Shown here: positions 12,596 through 24,489 of the stretch, in pieces
How the letters are laid out: every line of letters starts with the position of its first letter
Numbering within the stretch: the first letter of the stretch is position 1
DNA from: Tillus elongatus
Taxonomy: Eukaryota > Arthropoda > Insecta > Coleoptera > Cleridae
Direction of reading: 5' to 3'
DNA: 64,000 nucleotides
NCBI GenBank assembly: GCA_964006375.1
Contig: OZ023265.1
Span: 156,404,547-156,468,546 of the forward strand
Position numbers and translations under genes: made by a program
Notes under the pieces: model-generated
Told to the model about the DNA's origin: nothing
The model's input: only the letters and a program-made list of their open reading frames with translations
The model's database searches: none

Positions 12596-13009
12596 CTAGC
12601 TGGCCTAGCGAACTTCGTACCGCCTAATAGAAAATTAATGTCGTGGTAATATGTAGATAAAGTTAATTTAGGATTTAATTAACGTAATAAAATAAATACT
12701 AAACAACGTCCGTTGGACCAATACTAACGAAATGATGTGAGCTGTAATCAATTGTGCAATCATATAGAAACGATGATCGATTCAAATCGACACTTATAGC
12801 TTTCTTCTTGCACGTCCAAAATTATCCCCGTTGTGGATCTGTGCGATAAATTCGACGATTTCTCATTGCCAACCGAATTGTTTCACCGGCTGCCTCTCTT
12901 TGCTCTTATGTTTAAGAAGCACAAAGTCGGGCCATACTAACGCGGCGCTCTTCTCGTGCGATTTCACGTTCTTCTTCGGTGGATTGATTCACAATGTTTC
13001 GAAGCCTAA

Positions 13010-14485
13010 TAGTCCGGTCAATCTAGACCAAAAAAATGAGAGTGAAGGTGCATAAAGTCCCAACAAGCTGAAAATCAGTAAAATTGTTCAAAACATAATT
13101 ATAAATATAATTTAAAAGTTCCCCATCATTCCCGTGTATGGAAAAATTTTTATTCATGGTCAAAGGTCAAAAAAATGAGTTTTTCGCGATTTTCAGCAAA
13201 ACGGTAAGTTTTATCATAAAAGTGCCTTAGACCATAAAATTATCTATAAAAAATGTATCAATACTTTTTTTCCTACGAGCCACCGTTTCTGAGATAAAAC
13301 GATTCAAAAAGTTGTAAAAGTTGTTATCGTCATAATATGCATGAGTACGCCACGTATATACATCTCTAGAGTTGTTATATATGTTGAAATATTTTTCTAT
13401 TGGTCATTGTAACTTATACTTAAAATATAAAATATGCATAAGCTATGCATAAGCTATGCATGTTTCGTTAAAAACACTAAAAATAAAAAACAAGTTCAAT
13501 TAGCTTGTCTTCCTCCAACCTCAGTTGCTGCTCATCAACATCTTTTTCGGATATATTACCAAGTTCAAGTGTGGCTTGGTTATCAGCTAGACCCTACAGA
13601 CTGGGGTTGGAAGTTGGTCAACAATATATTAGAGCCAGTTCAAACTTTACTCCCACCTGCGCCGGAAAAACTGCTAAACACAATTTTTTGCAGCTGCAAA
13701 AAGGGATGCAGTGCTAAATGTGGTTGCAAAAAAGTCGGACTGTTTTGTTCTCTGGCATGCACATATTGTCAAGACCGGTCGTGCTCTAATGTTGAATCAC
13801 CAACAGTGGAGGATTCGTTTGATTCCAACGAAGTGGCATGCGATACATCGCTATTGACGCAGTTTACTTACATCCAAAATGAAGATGAAGCAGGAGAAGA
13901 AGAAGAACAAGAACAAGAAGAAGATCAAGAAGAAGAACAAGAATTTGAAAGTTACGAATCAGGCGAATGAACTTCACCACTTTTTTTTTAAATCTACATC
14001 GCTTTTATTTTTTCCAATCTTTGAAAATTTGCGTTATTTTGCAATAGTTTCAAATTAAACAGGATCACAACTGACCCGTGGAGTAGGCCTACTGGGGAAA
14101 CCACGTTAAAAGAAACGCGCTAAGTACACTACCTCATAGGTGGCGTGGAAACGTGTGCATATTATGACGAAAACAACTTTTACAACTTTTTGAATCGTTT
14201 TATCTAAGAAATGGTGGCTCGTAGGAAAAAAGTATTGATACATTTTTTATAGATAATATGATCTACAATTTTTGTCTAAAGTACTTTTATGATAAAACTT
14301 ACCGTTTTGCTGAAAATCGCGAAAAACTCATTTTTTTGACCTCTGACCTTGAATAAAATTTTTTCCATACACGGGAATGATGGGGAACTTTTAAATTATA
14401 TTTATAATTATGTTTTAAACAATTTTACTGATTTTCAGCTTGTTGGGACTTTATGCACCTTCAAATGTCTAAATTGACCGGACTA
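13010..14485 (+). mobile_element. DNA transposon with ~340-bp TIRs and a CXC-like ORF
   Basis: Left arm 13010-13350 and right arm 14130-14485 are reverse complements with scattered mismatches. Both outer ends read TAGTCCGGTCAAT. The element is flanked by TAA at 13007-13009 and TAA at 14486-14488, the best candidate target duplication. A 2-bp AT duplication with slightly shorter ends is an alternative. The centre carries one ORF ending at 13970. A 3-bp TWA duplication is known for PIF/Harbinger elements, but no transposase of that family is visible, so the superfamily is unassigned. It looks like an internally deleted copy keeping the 3' coding end. Confidence 0.75.
13482..13970 (+). CDS. cysteine-rich (tesmin/TSO1-CXC-like) C-terminal protein fragment in a transposon
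   Basis: The homologous-looking part starts near 13482 (KNKKQVQLACLPPTSVAAHQ). The frame opens upstream at 13434, where a short repeat (atgcataagct) makes the first residues doubtful. Next comes WLGYQLDPTDWGWKLV. About 22 residues further on is a cysteine-rich block with CSCKKGCSAKCGCKK, then GLFCSLACTYCQ and SCSN, spaced like CXC-type zinc-binding regions. The last ~60 residues are an acidic, glutamate-rich tail. Similar tails are common in multi-copy uncharacterised arthropod proteins. The frame is open and lies wholly between the inverted repeats, so it is part of the mobile element. No catalytic domain is present. Confidence 0.65.
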   Translation, partial: NKKQVQLACLPPTSVAAHQHLFRIYYQVQVWLGYQLDPTDWGWKLVNNILEPVQTLLPPAPEKLLNTIFCSCKKGCSAKCGCKKVGLFCSLACTYCQDRSCSNVESPTVEDSFDSNEVACDTSLLTQFTYIQNEDEAGEEEEQEQEEDQEEEQEFESYESGE

Positions 14486-14544
14486 TAAGTGCATTACGGC
14501 TTTGTTGCGAAGAATCAGATCTTCTTCTTCGCGGCATCGTTAAT

Positions 14545-15025
14545 AATAATACTCGCACCATAAGATTTATTAATAACATTCGCACAAAACAAAAGTTGCG
14601 TGTGTGTGATTCCTTTCTTTAACGTCGGCCTATTTCCACGACTCTGGCCAATCACCGACGCCAGGGAGCAGTTTCACCCCACTATCCTGGAAATTTTGCC
14701 GAATCCCTGCCTTTCTGTAAGGAGGGTTGGGATCTTTAACGTGCTCAACATCGCATGGATACAGGACCGACGGCTTTACGCCTCCTCCGAAGGGCCGAAC
14801 GTGCAGGCATTCAACTTGTTTAAATACAATGCCAGAACTTCGGTTGATGTTAATGTTACAGTTTGTACTGAATAAGTAAAAGGAGAACCCTGTGATCGAA
14901 CCCAGTACCCTTCGGTTCAGAGGCAAACGTTCTTAACTCTGAACCACCGAGGCTCTTAAAACAAACGTTAATGTTAATACTCGCACAATAAGAATTATTA
15001 ATGACGCTCGCACAAAACAAACAAA
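14545..15025. repeat. 60-bp direct repeat flanking the SINE
   Basis: The sequence 'gttaataataatactcgcac...' at 14541-14598 is repeated as 'gttaatgttaatactcgcac...' at 14966-15024 with about ten mismatches. The copies sit immediately either side of the SINE. It is too long and too diverged for a normal SINE target duplication. More likely it is a pre-existing tandem repeat of the Helitron 5' region. Confidence 0.5.
14605..14960 (-). mobile_element. tRNA-derived SINE, copy 1
   Basis: Read on the minus strand, the 5' head is tRNA-like: AGCCTCGGTGGTTCAGAG corresponds to box A, and GGGTTCGATC (here with a T>A-type change) corresponds to box B about 50 nt on. The ~280-bp body ends in 'ggccgacgttaaagaaa'. 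Other copies are at 29070-29416, 30518-30864 and a head-only piece at 28539-28604. All are on the minus strand. Confidence 0.75.
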
Positions 15026-15087
15026 TCTACCGGTAATCTTTATATTCTTTGCTCAAAACAAATCACAGACAACATAAAGCAAACAAA

Positions 15088-15320
15088 AGTCTGGACGCAG
15101 CAAGTGCGTTACGGTAGTGAATTTTCATTTAAATGTTTTTAATAGAAAATATGTTCTTGTTAAGAAAGCAGGCATCAAATTTCGTTACCAGTATAACGAA
15201 ACAATGTCCCATGCTTCATCGAAATAACTTTGTTGTTTGAAAATGTACAAAAATTTCTGAAAGCAAACTTAAAGTGTTCCCGAAAAAACTGGTTTCTCGG
15301 TCAACCTTAGTTGACTCTAA
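15088..15320 (+). repeat. family X head, 3'-truncated
   Basis: Begins with 'gtctggacgcagcaagtgcg' at 15091 and follows the MITE-like head through 'gttcccgaaaaaactggttt'. The right inverted end is missing. Confidence 0.7.
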
Positions 15321-15429
15321 ATATTGTTTACTAAATTACTTAAAATTCGCAACATAGGTTTATTTGCACTATTTCTAGCCACATGTAAAGTCTCATTCCA
15401 GTTACTCTGATATTTACAAAAATATAGCG

Positions 15430-15860
<431 letters not shown>

Positions 15861-16550
15861 ATGTATAATGTAAAACTAGGTATTAAAAAGAGTTAATTTT
15901 ACGAAATTTAAATGTATTTCATAAAATATATTAGCATGTTTTTGCTGTCGTTCATTAGACAAGTTTCTTTACATAATAACTCTAACAGAGAAAAAAACGC
16001 AATACGAATCTGTCATAGCTACTGAGTAGCGAAACCAGTCGTAAAGTCTAATAAATATTAGCAAAACTTTGGTAGTGTGGTTTACAAAACAAAATAAAAT
16101 GAATTTTAATGCTAGATCAGTAGTGTTGGCAGAACGAAATTTTAAATGAATAATTATTTTGTACCGAATGAAAAATGATGATTTTAATCAACGTAAATTA
16201 TAAGCAAAGCGTGTATTATATAATTTGGTTTAAAACGTTTATATTAATTTAATAAAAAGCTGATTAAAGTTATGTAATTCTTGTTAAAGATGAATTAATA
16301 GGAAATAGTTAACTTAACGATGCCTTGACTGAAGGCAATTGAACGCAATGACAAAGAATTTTTAAGGAATTACTATATTTATCCTAGACAGCGTTTAAAT
16401 GTTGTTGCCATTAAAAAAGGCGACAAAGAAAAACGTTAATGTATCTATCCAGGTGATTTATTAGGTCACCATCAAATTGTGACAAATGGAAGGTGAGGTA
16501 GTTTTAAGAAGAAAACTTATTTATTTAATCATAATATGTCCTATTTCAAT
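15861..16550. other. no recognisable gene
   Basis: AT-rich sequence without coding or repeat signals that I can tie to other parts of the window. Confidence 0.4.
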
Positions 16551-16554
16551 TATT

Positions 16555-17535
16555 TCAGGAGTTACGGGACCTAACAACAAAATTCATCTGTTGCATTTAC
16601 CGGTAACCTTCTGACAACAACTTTGTCCAGCTCTTCGACTACCTTTCTGAAAAAAACGACTATCTGATTTCTGAATATCCTTCCTTCCGAACCACTATTC
16701 TTGGTGACTTCGATGCCCATAATAAGGAATGGCTAGGATCTTCAAAAACCGATCCAGGAAAGCCTCTGGCCTTGACGAGATCCCAGCAATTGTTCTCAAA
16801 AAATGCGCACCAGAACTGTCCAGACTCGTCTCTTTTAGACATATTACAATAGAGGCATATTCCCTAGTAACTGGAAAAGTGCTCGAGTACAACCCGTACC
16901 CAAGAAAAGTTCCAAAGCGCTTCCTAGCAACTACAGGCCTATTTCTCTCGTTTCAGTCGTCTCTAAAGTGATGGAAAAGTATATGAACACCGAATTACTA
17001 AAATTTCTTAAAAAACGCAGTCTAATCCACGACAGGCAGTATGGATTCCGTCAGCGCAGATCAACTGCCGACCTCCTTTCCTTTGTCACCCATTCTCGGA
17101 ACAAGTCTATGGAACTACACGGTAAATCCCAGATTGTCACTCTAGACATATTCAAAGCATTCGACCAGGTCTGGCACGCAGCGCTGCTTAACAAATTTCT
17201 GGAAAATCCTGGACTCAATTCAGGAGAGAGCTATATGTCTTATCTTGGTCCCTACCCTAACCCAAAGGCCGCCAGCCCTTGCCCACCGACAGAGCGAATG
17301 CATCCTTTTACTGTCCAGATCACTAGACATAGAACATCTTGTTATGCCCGCTCTATTATCACGAGGATTTCCAAGTTGTGGAACTCCTTGCCGGCACATG
17401 TTTTTCCTTCTTCTCCGAACCTCCAAACCTTCAAGTCCAGAATTAACAAGTTGCCTCTTTCCTCCTTGTCTACACCCAGCGTACGATAGAATTTAGGCTG
17501 TAAGCCCTCGTGGTGTGTTGTTGAAATATAAAAAC
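16555..17535 (+). pseudogene. non-LTR retrotransposon (family NLR1, copy B), internally deleted
   Basis: Starts in the endonuclease domain: NNFVQLFDYLSEKNDYLISE and ILGDFDAHNKEWLGS (16605-16740), where GDFDAHN is the apurinic-like endonuclease motif with its catalytic Asp and Asn/His. A deletion then joins to the reverse transcriptase at KASGLDEIPAIVLKKCAPEL. The RT continues with RQYGFRQRRSTADLLSFVTH and IVTLDIFKAFDQVWHAALLN at about 17030-17190. A second deletion removes the YADD box and joins directly to the C-terminal segment (YARSIITRISKLWNSLPAHV) and the family 3' UTR. It is the only copy here that shows an endonuclease remnant. Confidence 0.85.
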
Positions 17536-18525
17536 AAGCCGTAATTTGGTAATATTACATTTGTATCAAACAACGCCCCTTCCTTCCTTAATTATTTCCA
17601 CTAATTAACAAACAACGTAATCAGAGAAATAACTGTTTATAAAAGTGGTATTAAATCTAAGATGAAATGCGGTGACTGCAATTGCACAAATTGCCAGAAT
17701 TCTACACCGATCACGAATTTAGGTAAAGTTGTGCAGGAAATAAATATACATGCATATTTATGAGCTCTCCTGTTAAGTCGATTATCCTCGGGTAACCGTT
17801 AGATCGCTTTATAGACAGTTTGTTTGCTCTTTGTAAAAAAACCTAATTAAACTAGTGTCTGCAAACAAAGGCTCCCATATTTCATTAAAAAATGAGTTTG
17901 AAGTTGGAGTTAATCAATGTAAGTTGGTAATAACGTAATGGTTTTATGATGCTGATCAAATAGGGTTTGATCAAAGTACACTTATTATCAACATAAAAGC
18001 TTTATAAAACGGTAAGTCAGCTTTAAAGCAATGAATGTGTGCTAAAAAGTATTTCAAATAGTACGCTTGATGCTGTATAATGCCAGAGCAAAATATCCGA
18101 AGGAAAACTAAATATTGATATTAGTTCGTTACGTGTTCTTGCTCTTTCTTTGCGAAATCGTTGTATCTTGAACACTGATGTAGAGACTTATTTCTTGACC
18201 TTACAAGTGCTTCTCCGCAACCAGTTTCGCTTTTTGTGGCATCGTCCGGTAGGAGAAAATTTAATTTATACACGTTCATGACAACTATGAATTAAAATCT
18301 GTAGCTATATTAGGGTACTTTTAATCACAACCACGCTAACCCTACGGTGGGCATGCAGCAGAATTTTATGTCGCTTTTCTGTTTATTCATTCGTATCTCC
18401 CTTCTTATTAGGTTTATGGCAGTTGACTCCTAAGAATGCTTCATTGGCTGTTACAGAAACTGAATGACGTGATTCTTGTGGCATTTTAAATGTTACAACA
18501 GTTGTATTTTAGCATTATTTTCTAG
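17536..18525. other. no recognised gene; one short cysteine-rich ORF
   Basis: At 17662-17763 a 33-residue frame begins MKCGDCNCTNCQ (CxxCxCxxC spacing) and may end its exon at 'tttag/gtaaag' (17721). Its size and motif are suggestive of a metal-binding peptide, but there is no supporting promoter, second exon or homologue visible. The rest is unassigned. Confidence 0.3.
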
Positions 18526-18529
18526 ATAT

Positions 18530-19690
18530 TTCAACAACACACCACGAGAGCTTACAGCCTAAATACTATCGTACCGTGAGTGTCGACAAGGAGGAAAGAG
18601 GCAACTTGTTAATTCTGGACTTGAAGATTTGGAGGTTCGGAGGAGAAGGGAAACATGTGCCGGCCAGGAATTCCACAACTTGTAAGTCCCCAGGACAAGA
18701 GAGCCGGCATAACAAGATGTTCTATGTTTGGTTCCCTGGACAGTAAAACAATGCATTCGCTCTGTTCCACTGGTAGATCTGTTGGGGGCAGCAGGTGGAA
18801 GAACTATGGAAGAAAGCTCCTCTGAGTAGTGCCCGTGCAGATATCTATTAAAGAGAGAAAGAGAGGCACGTCGGTGTGCGAGGGATGGCAGCCTTTGGGT
18901 AAGGGTAGGGTCACTGATGAGACGTATAGTTCTCTTTTGAATGAAGTCCAGAATAGCGAGTGTAGAAGTGGCAGCGGCACCCCAGATGTGGGAGCACGAC
19001 GTTTGGCCAAATTTGTGAAGTATATAAGGTATAGAGATTATCTGGTGAAAATATTTGCGAGCCCGGAAAAGGAAACCTAGTTTCTTAGCATCCGCTTCTG
19101 TAATTGATGTGGCATGTTGGTGCCAATTAAAATTTCGATCCACAGAAATGCCAACAAGTGAAACAGACTCATTACTTTAAACAACTTGGTTCTTCATTGT
19201 GATGGGTCTAGGGCTGGTGTATTTCGTATGAGATAGAAGGCAAGACTGAGATTTGGTGGCGTTGAATTTTGCAAGATTTCTACTTCCCCAGTCAATATTT
19301 TTTGGAGATCCACAAAGACAGAACCATCGATGAGTCTGCGATCCTCATCTAATTGGGCTAAAGAGACAGGCTTAGAATATTGTATATTTGAGTGTGAACT
19401 GGGTTGGATGTGCTAGAGAGAAGGTTATGAAGAAACAAACTAGGGGCTAAAGCTGAACCTTGAGGAACGCCTGCATTAATTGGATACAGTTTAGATGAAT
19501 GGCCATCCACGACAACAGAAATGCTCCGGTTGGAGAGGAAATTTGCTGTCCAGATAGAGAGTTTTGGTGGTAGGCCAGACCTGGTCGAATGCTTTGGATA
19601 TGCCTAAAGCGACAATCTAGGATTCATCGTGTAGTTCCATAGACTTCCTCCAAGAATGGTGGTGACAAAGGAAAGGAGGTCGGCAGTTGA
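18530..19690 (-). pseudogene. non-LTR retrotransposon 3' half (family NLR1, copy C)
   Basis: Minus-strand copy. From high to low coordinates it shows STADLLSFVT (near 19690), INAGVPQGSALAPSLF-like RT sequence near 19460, the C-terminal domain (LNWHQHATSITEADAKKLGF-like, LYTLYTSQI, RRASLSLFNRYLHGH) and the conserved 3' UTR ending at about 18530. Multiple frameshifts break it. The YADD region is deleted or corrupted near 19380-19430. Confidence 0.85.
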
Positions 19691-19996
19691 TCTGTTGAAA
19701 ATAGAAAAGCAACAGCGCAATACCAAGCAGAAATATATTGTAGGCAAACCACTGCTGTTAGAATAAAAGCTGTGTTTGGGGTGCTCATTATAATTGCGGT
19801 CAAGAACCATGTAAATGTTCAAGAACTGTGGTCCAAAGATGGGACTAGCATGTTGCTCCTGAGGGCTGGTTTCGGGTATAAAATCTTACAATCCTCTTGA
19901 CATGGATATTGACGAAGAAAATACAGTCGGCTAGGTCTCGCTTTCAACAATTCAAAATTGCGGCGAACAAAAGATAAAGGAATATTTTTTCCAACA

Positions 19997-20000
<4 letters not shown>
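19691..20000. other. no recognisable gene
   Basis: No family signature on either strand. The sequence upstream of the LINE copy does not match other NLR1 copies, so this is probably older flanking DNA. Confidence 0.4.

Positions 20001-20069
<69 letters not shown>
20001..20069. repeat. (TA)n microsatellite
   Basis: About 69 bp of TA dinucleotides, not embedded in recognisable family X sequence. Confidence 0.98.
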
Positions 20070-20071
<2 letters not shown>

Positions 20072-20298
20072 GAGTCAAATAAAATAGTTTTACAAGTAAA
20101 GTATAGTGGTCTAGGTCAGGCGATAATAATTGCACTATGGCGGCTGAGGCACAGTAGCGAGATATATTTTTCTTTAGGACCCCCTTGACATTGGTATCAA
20201 CAGAAATGGCTGCGCGTGTAAAAAAACAGTGGTCTCAGTAAAATGGCGACTGACGTAAGACGACGGAATAACTATTTCGAAACAACCTCCTTGATATA

Positions 20299-20380
20299 TG
20301 TATTTATTTAATTATCTATTTATCTATATATTTATTTATTTATCTATTTATCTATATATTTATTTATTTATCTATCTATC

Positions 20381-20412
<32 letters not shown>

Positions 20413-20413
20413 A
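20299..20413. repeat. (TTTA)/(TCTA)n microsatellite
   Basis: Mixed tttattta, tctattta and tatatattta units. It is a compound tetranucleotide repeat. Confidence 0.93.
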
Positions 20414-20534
20414 CTTACAAATTGTGCAATACAAAGAAGCGGAGTTTGTACTTGCGGAGCAATACAGTTTGGCGTATATAGTCCAAACGAAACTAAGTGT
20501 CAAAATCTACTTGGGTAGGCAATGTCACTTCTTT

Positions 20535-20619
20535 TAGTGAATTTTCTAACAAAAACTTCACTAATGAGAAGATCCGGACTTTTGAATTTCGAATCCGCGG
20601 TCAGTTTCGATATTTATAT

Positions 20620-20700
<81 letters not shown>

Positions 20701-21822
20701 AGTATCACACCGATAACTCAAAAAATATTGGGCAGATTTTTACTAAATTTCGTGAATGCCTTCCCTTTGGAAGTGGCTTGGATAAGTTCATTATCCAGCA
20801 AAATCGGCTTAGGTTTTCCCGGAAAATGTTGTGTTTTCTTTCGAAAAAAATTTATATCTCCAGAAAAAACAAAGCAAATGCAATTAAATTCGTTACACGG
20901 GTTTATTTCGCTCTAGAAAAATGAACTACCAAAATCTAGCTCTGTAGGTCGAAAGGCAAAAAGTTATAGGAATTTAAAGTAAAGTAAATTAGGCTTTGCC
21001 TCAAAACGTCAAAGTTGCGATTTAAAACGTCACAATTGGCAACATTTAGGCAAAGAACTTGAATCGTATACGGGATATGGAAAGAAAACGTCTCAAGAAG
21101 AATGCTTTAGAAACCCTGAAATCTTAGTTTCAACCGTCACTGTCCTTAATTTTACTAAAATGTTCCCAGAAAAGTCATTTCAAATAGACCCTTTCTCTGA
21201 TATTGGGCGGTAGTCTTAGCTATAGAGTTTATCGTTTAATGGTATATAATTTTTGTCGAATTTTTGTAAAAAATCAATAAAGCTCAATATATCCGTTATT
21301 ATACAAGGTATAAAAAAAAATTGTATACATTAATTATAGGATGTCTTGAGCTACATCTTAAAAAATTATTTCTACAATCACAGGGTGGCCCGTAAGTCGT
21401 TGGTGATACAAATTTTCTTTTTTTTTTTTTTAGTCGAACACGCCTAATGTTATTGAATTTTTGCATATTCCATCGAAATATAATGCACGTTTGTAAGAAA
21501 ATAAATTCTGGACGCAGAGAATATGCTATGGTAGCGAATTTTTATTTAATACTTCATATTTGAAAAGCTCAATTTGCTATTAAGCTATAACGTTGACCAA
21601 TAAACGGTTTTTTCGGGAACACCATAAGTTTACTTTCGAAAATTTTTGTACCTTTTAAACAATAAAGTTATTTTGATGAAAGATGGCACATTGTTTTTAC
21701 TTTATAGGTTATAGGGGTAACCAAATTTGACGACTGCTTTCTTCACACAAAAAAACATATTTGCAATTAAAAACATTTTATGAAATCTCACTACCATAAG
21801 GCACTAGCTGCGTCCAGACTTT
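20535..21822 (-). mobile_element. composite repeat family X, near-complete inverted copy
   Basis: Same order as 10866-12290 but on the opposite strand. The tail hairpin sequence ('tagtgaattttctaacaaaaacttcacta') is at 20536-20565. It is followed by 'atccgcggtcag', a (TA)n tract (20622-20693), 'cacaccgataactcaaaaaat', the body (20720-21505) and the MITE-like head (21508-21822), which ends in 'gctgcgtccagac'. Identity with 10866-12290 looks high across the body, for example 'gagctacatcttaaaa' and 'cacagggtggcccgtaagtcg'. The frames across it do not encode a recognisable protein. Confidence 0.8.
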
Positions 21823-21825
21823 TTT

Positions 21826-23564
<1,739 letters not shown>

Positions 23565-24395
23565 CCCCCCAGGGATATCCGTCTCCCTCAAGGCTCATCT
23601 GTACCAGGCCTGCACGGGAGTTTGATTGACTCGAGGCGGTATCATAAATTCCCGCCCTCGAGCAGCATCCAAGCGGGGTTGTTAGCCCGTTTCGAAGCTC
23701 ATAGACTAGGTCTTAATCCCCAGGTGTAATCCACCCCTAGAGATCTTAGCCCTTCTCCGGATTCGTCTAGATCCGATACCCGCCAGTGTTAGCTTAAATT
23801 TTACCCAACAAATCGGACTCCCCGCAGGATACGATATTTGTGAGGGTGAAAGTTGGTTCACAGGTGTACTGCCATCTGAATTAAGTCGCTTGCCCGTTTC
23901 GTGGCTCAAAGAGATATAACCTCTCTCAGAGTTAGTCTGGACCAGACATTAGAGGCGGTGTAATAAAGTCCCGCATCCAAGCAGCCACCAAGTCGTTTGC
24001 CCGTTTCGAAGCTAACAGAAGAGGCCACCTCCGGTTTCGTCTAGATCCGACACTCACCGGTGCTAGACTTAAGGCGACAGCCAATCGATTCCGCTCCCGA
24101 GCATTACCCAAGGGACGCAGTCCGTCCGTTTCGAAGCACAAAGTGGCGGTCTCAAACTCCTGCTGTATACCACTCATCAGAGATCTTAACCTCCTCCAGG
24201 TCGTCTGGACACACGACACCCACTGGCGCTCAACCCAATATGGGATCATCTGGAAGCCCGTTTCCGAGTAACAACCAAGCGAGATCAATTGTCCACTTCT
24301 CAGCCCACAGTGGAGGCCTCATAATTCGGGTGCACATTACTCCCGAGAAATATCCGCCTCCCTCCAGGCTCACCTGGACCAGACCCCCGTCAGTG
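23565..24395. repeat. old GC-rich tandem repeat, ~165-174-bp period
   Basis: The motif 'cctccaggctcgtctggaccagac...c(g/c)ccagtgtt' recurs in diverged form at about 23582, 23746, 23920, 24026, 24186 and 24360. The motif 'gcccgtttcgaagctca' recurs at about 23683, 23887, 23995, 24122 and 24254. Spacing is about 160-174 bp, apart from one 106-bp step. The block is much richer in G+C than its neighbours. Open frames on both strands (67, 118 and 146 residues) follow the repeat and share no known domain. It is a degraded satellite or an unrecognised repetitive coding element. Confidence 0.7.

Positions 24396-24487
<92 letters not shown>
24396..24487. repeat. (TA)n microsatellite
   Basis: About 92 bp of TA dinucleotides, starting within the last GC-rich repeat unit at 'cagtgt'. 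Confidence 0.98.

Positions 24488-24489
<2 letters not shown>

Larger units (their letters stand above)
12912..14537 (-). pseudogene. Helitron-type leader ORF split by a 1.48-kb insertion
   Basis: The minus-strand ATG at 14537 begins MPRRRRSDSSQQSRNA, which is cut at 14486 by the right end of the inserted element. The reading continues at 13009 with RLRNIVNQSTEEEREIAR and then EERRVSMARLCAS, stopping at 12912. Excising the insertion together with one TAA target copy leaves the reading frame in phase, which supports the inferred boundaries. Beyond the stop the coding-like sequence continues in another frame (REAAGETIRLAMRNRRIYR). Similarity to Helitron leader sequences is from memory of composition and position, not from a search. 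Confidence 0.55.
12596..14600 (-). mobile_element. Helitron remnant, interrupted by another transposon
   Basis: The minus-strand 3' end reads ...gtacgaagttcgctaggccagctag and stops at 12596. It ends in CTAG and is followed by T, as expected of Helitrons, which end in CTRR and insert between A and T. A short arginine-rich ORF with a EEREIAREERR segment resembles the leader region of Helitron-encoded proteins. No replication initiator or helicase domain is left. The 5' end is uncertain and may lie beyond the SINE at 14605-14960. The element at 13010-14485 is inserted in it. Confidence 0.6.

Noticed and set aside
14600..14926. ORFs of 91 and 98 residues on opposite strands, repeated at 29008-29385 and 30403-30953
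   Set aside because: They belong to a tRNA-derived SINE. Identical frames recur in each copy and are interrupted differently, so they are not protein genes.
14890..14960. tRNA gene
   Set aside because: The box A and box B sequences are present, but the cloverleaf arms are poorly paired and each copy is joined to the same ~280-bp body. This is a SINE head and not a functional tRNA.
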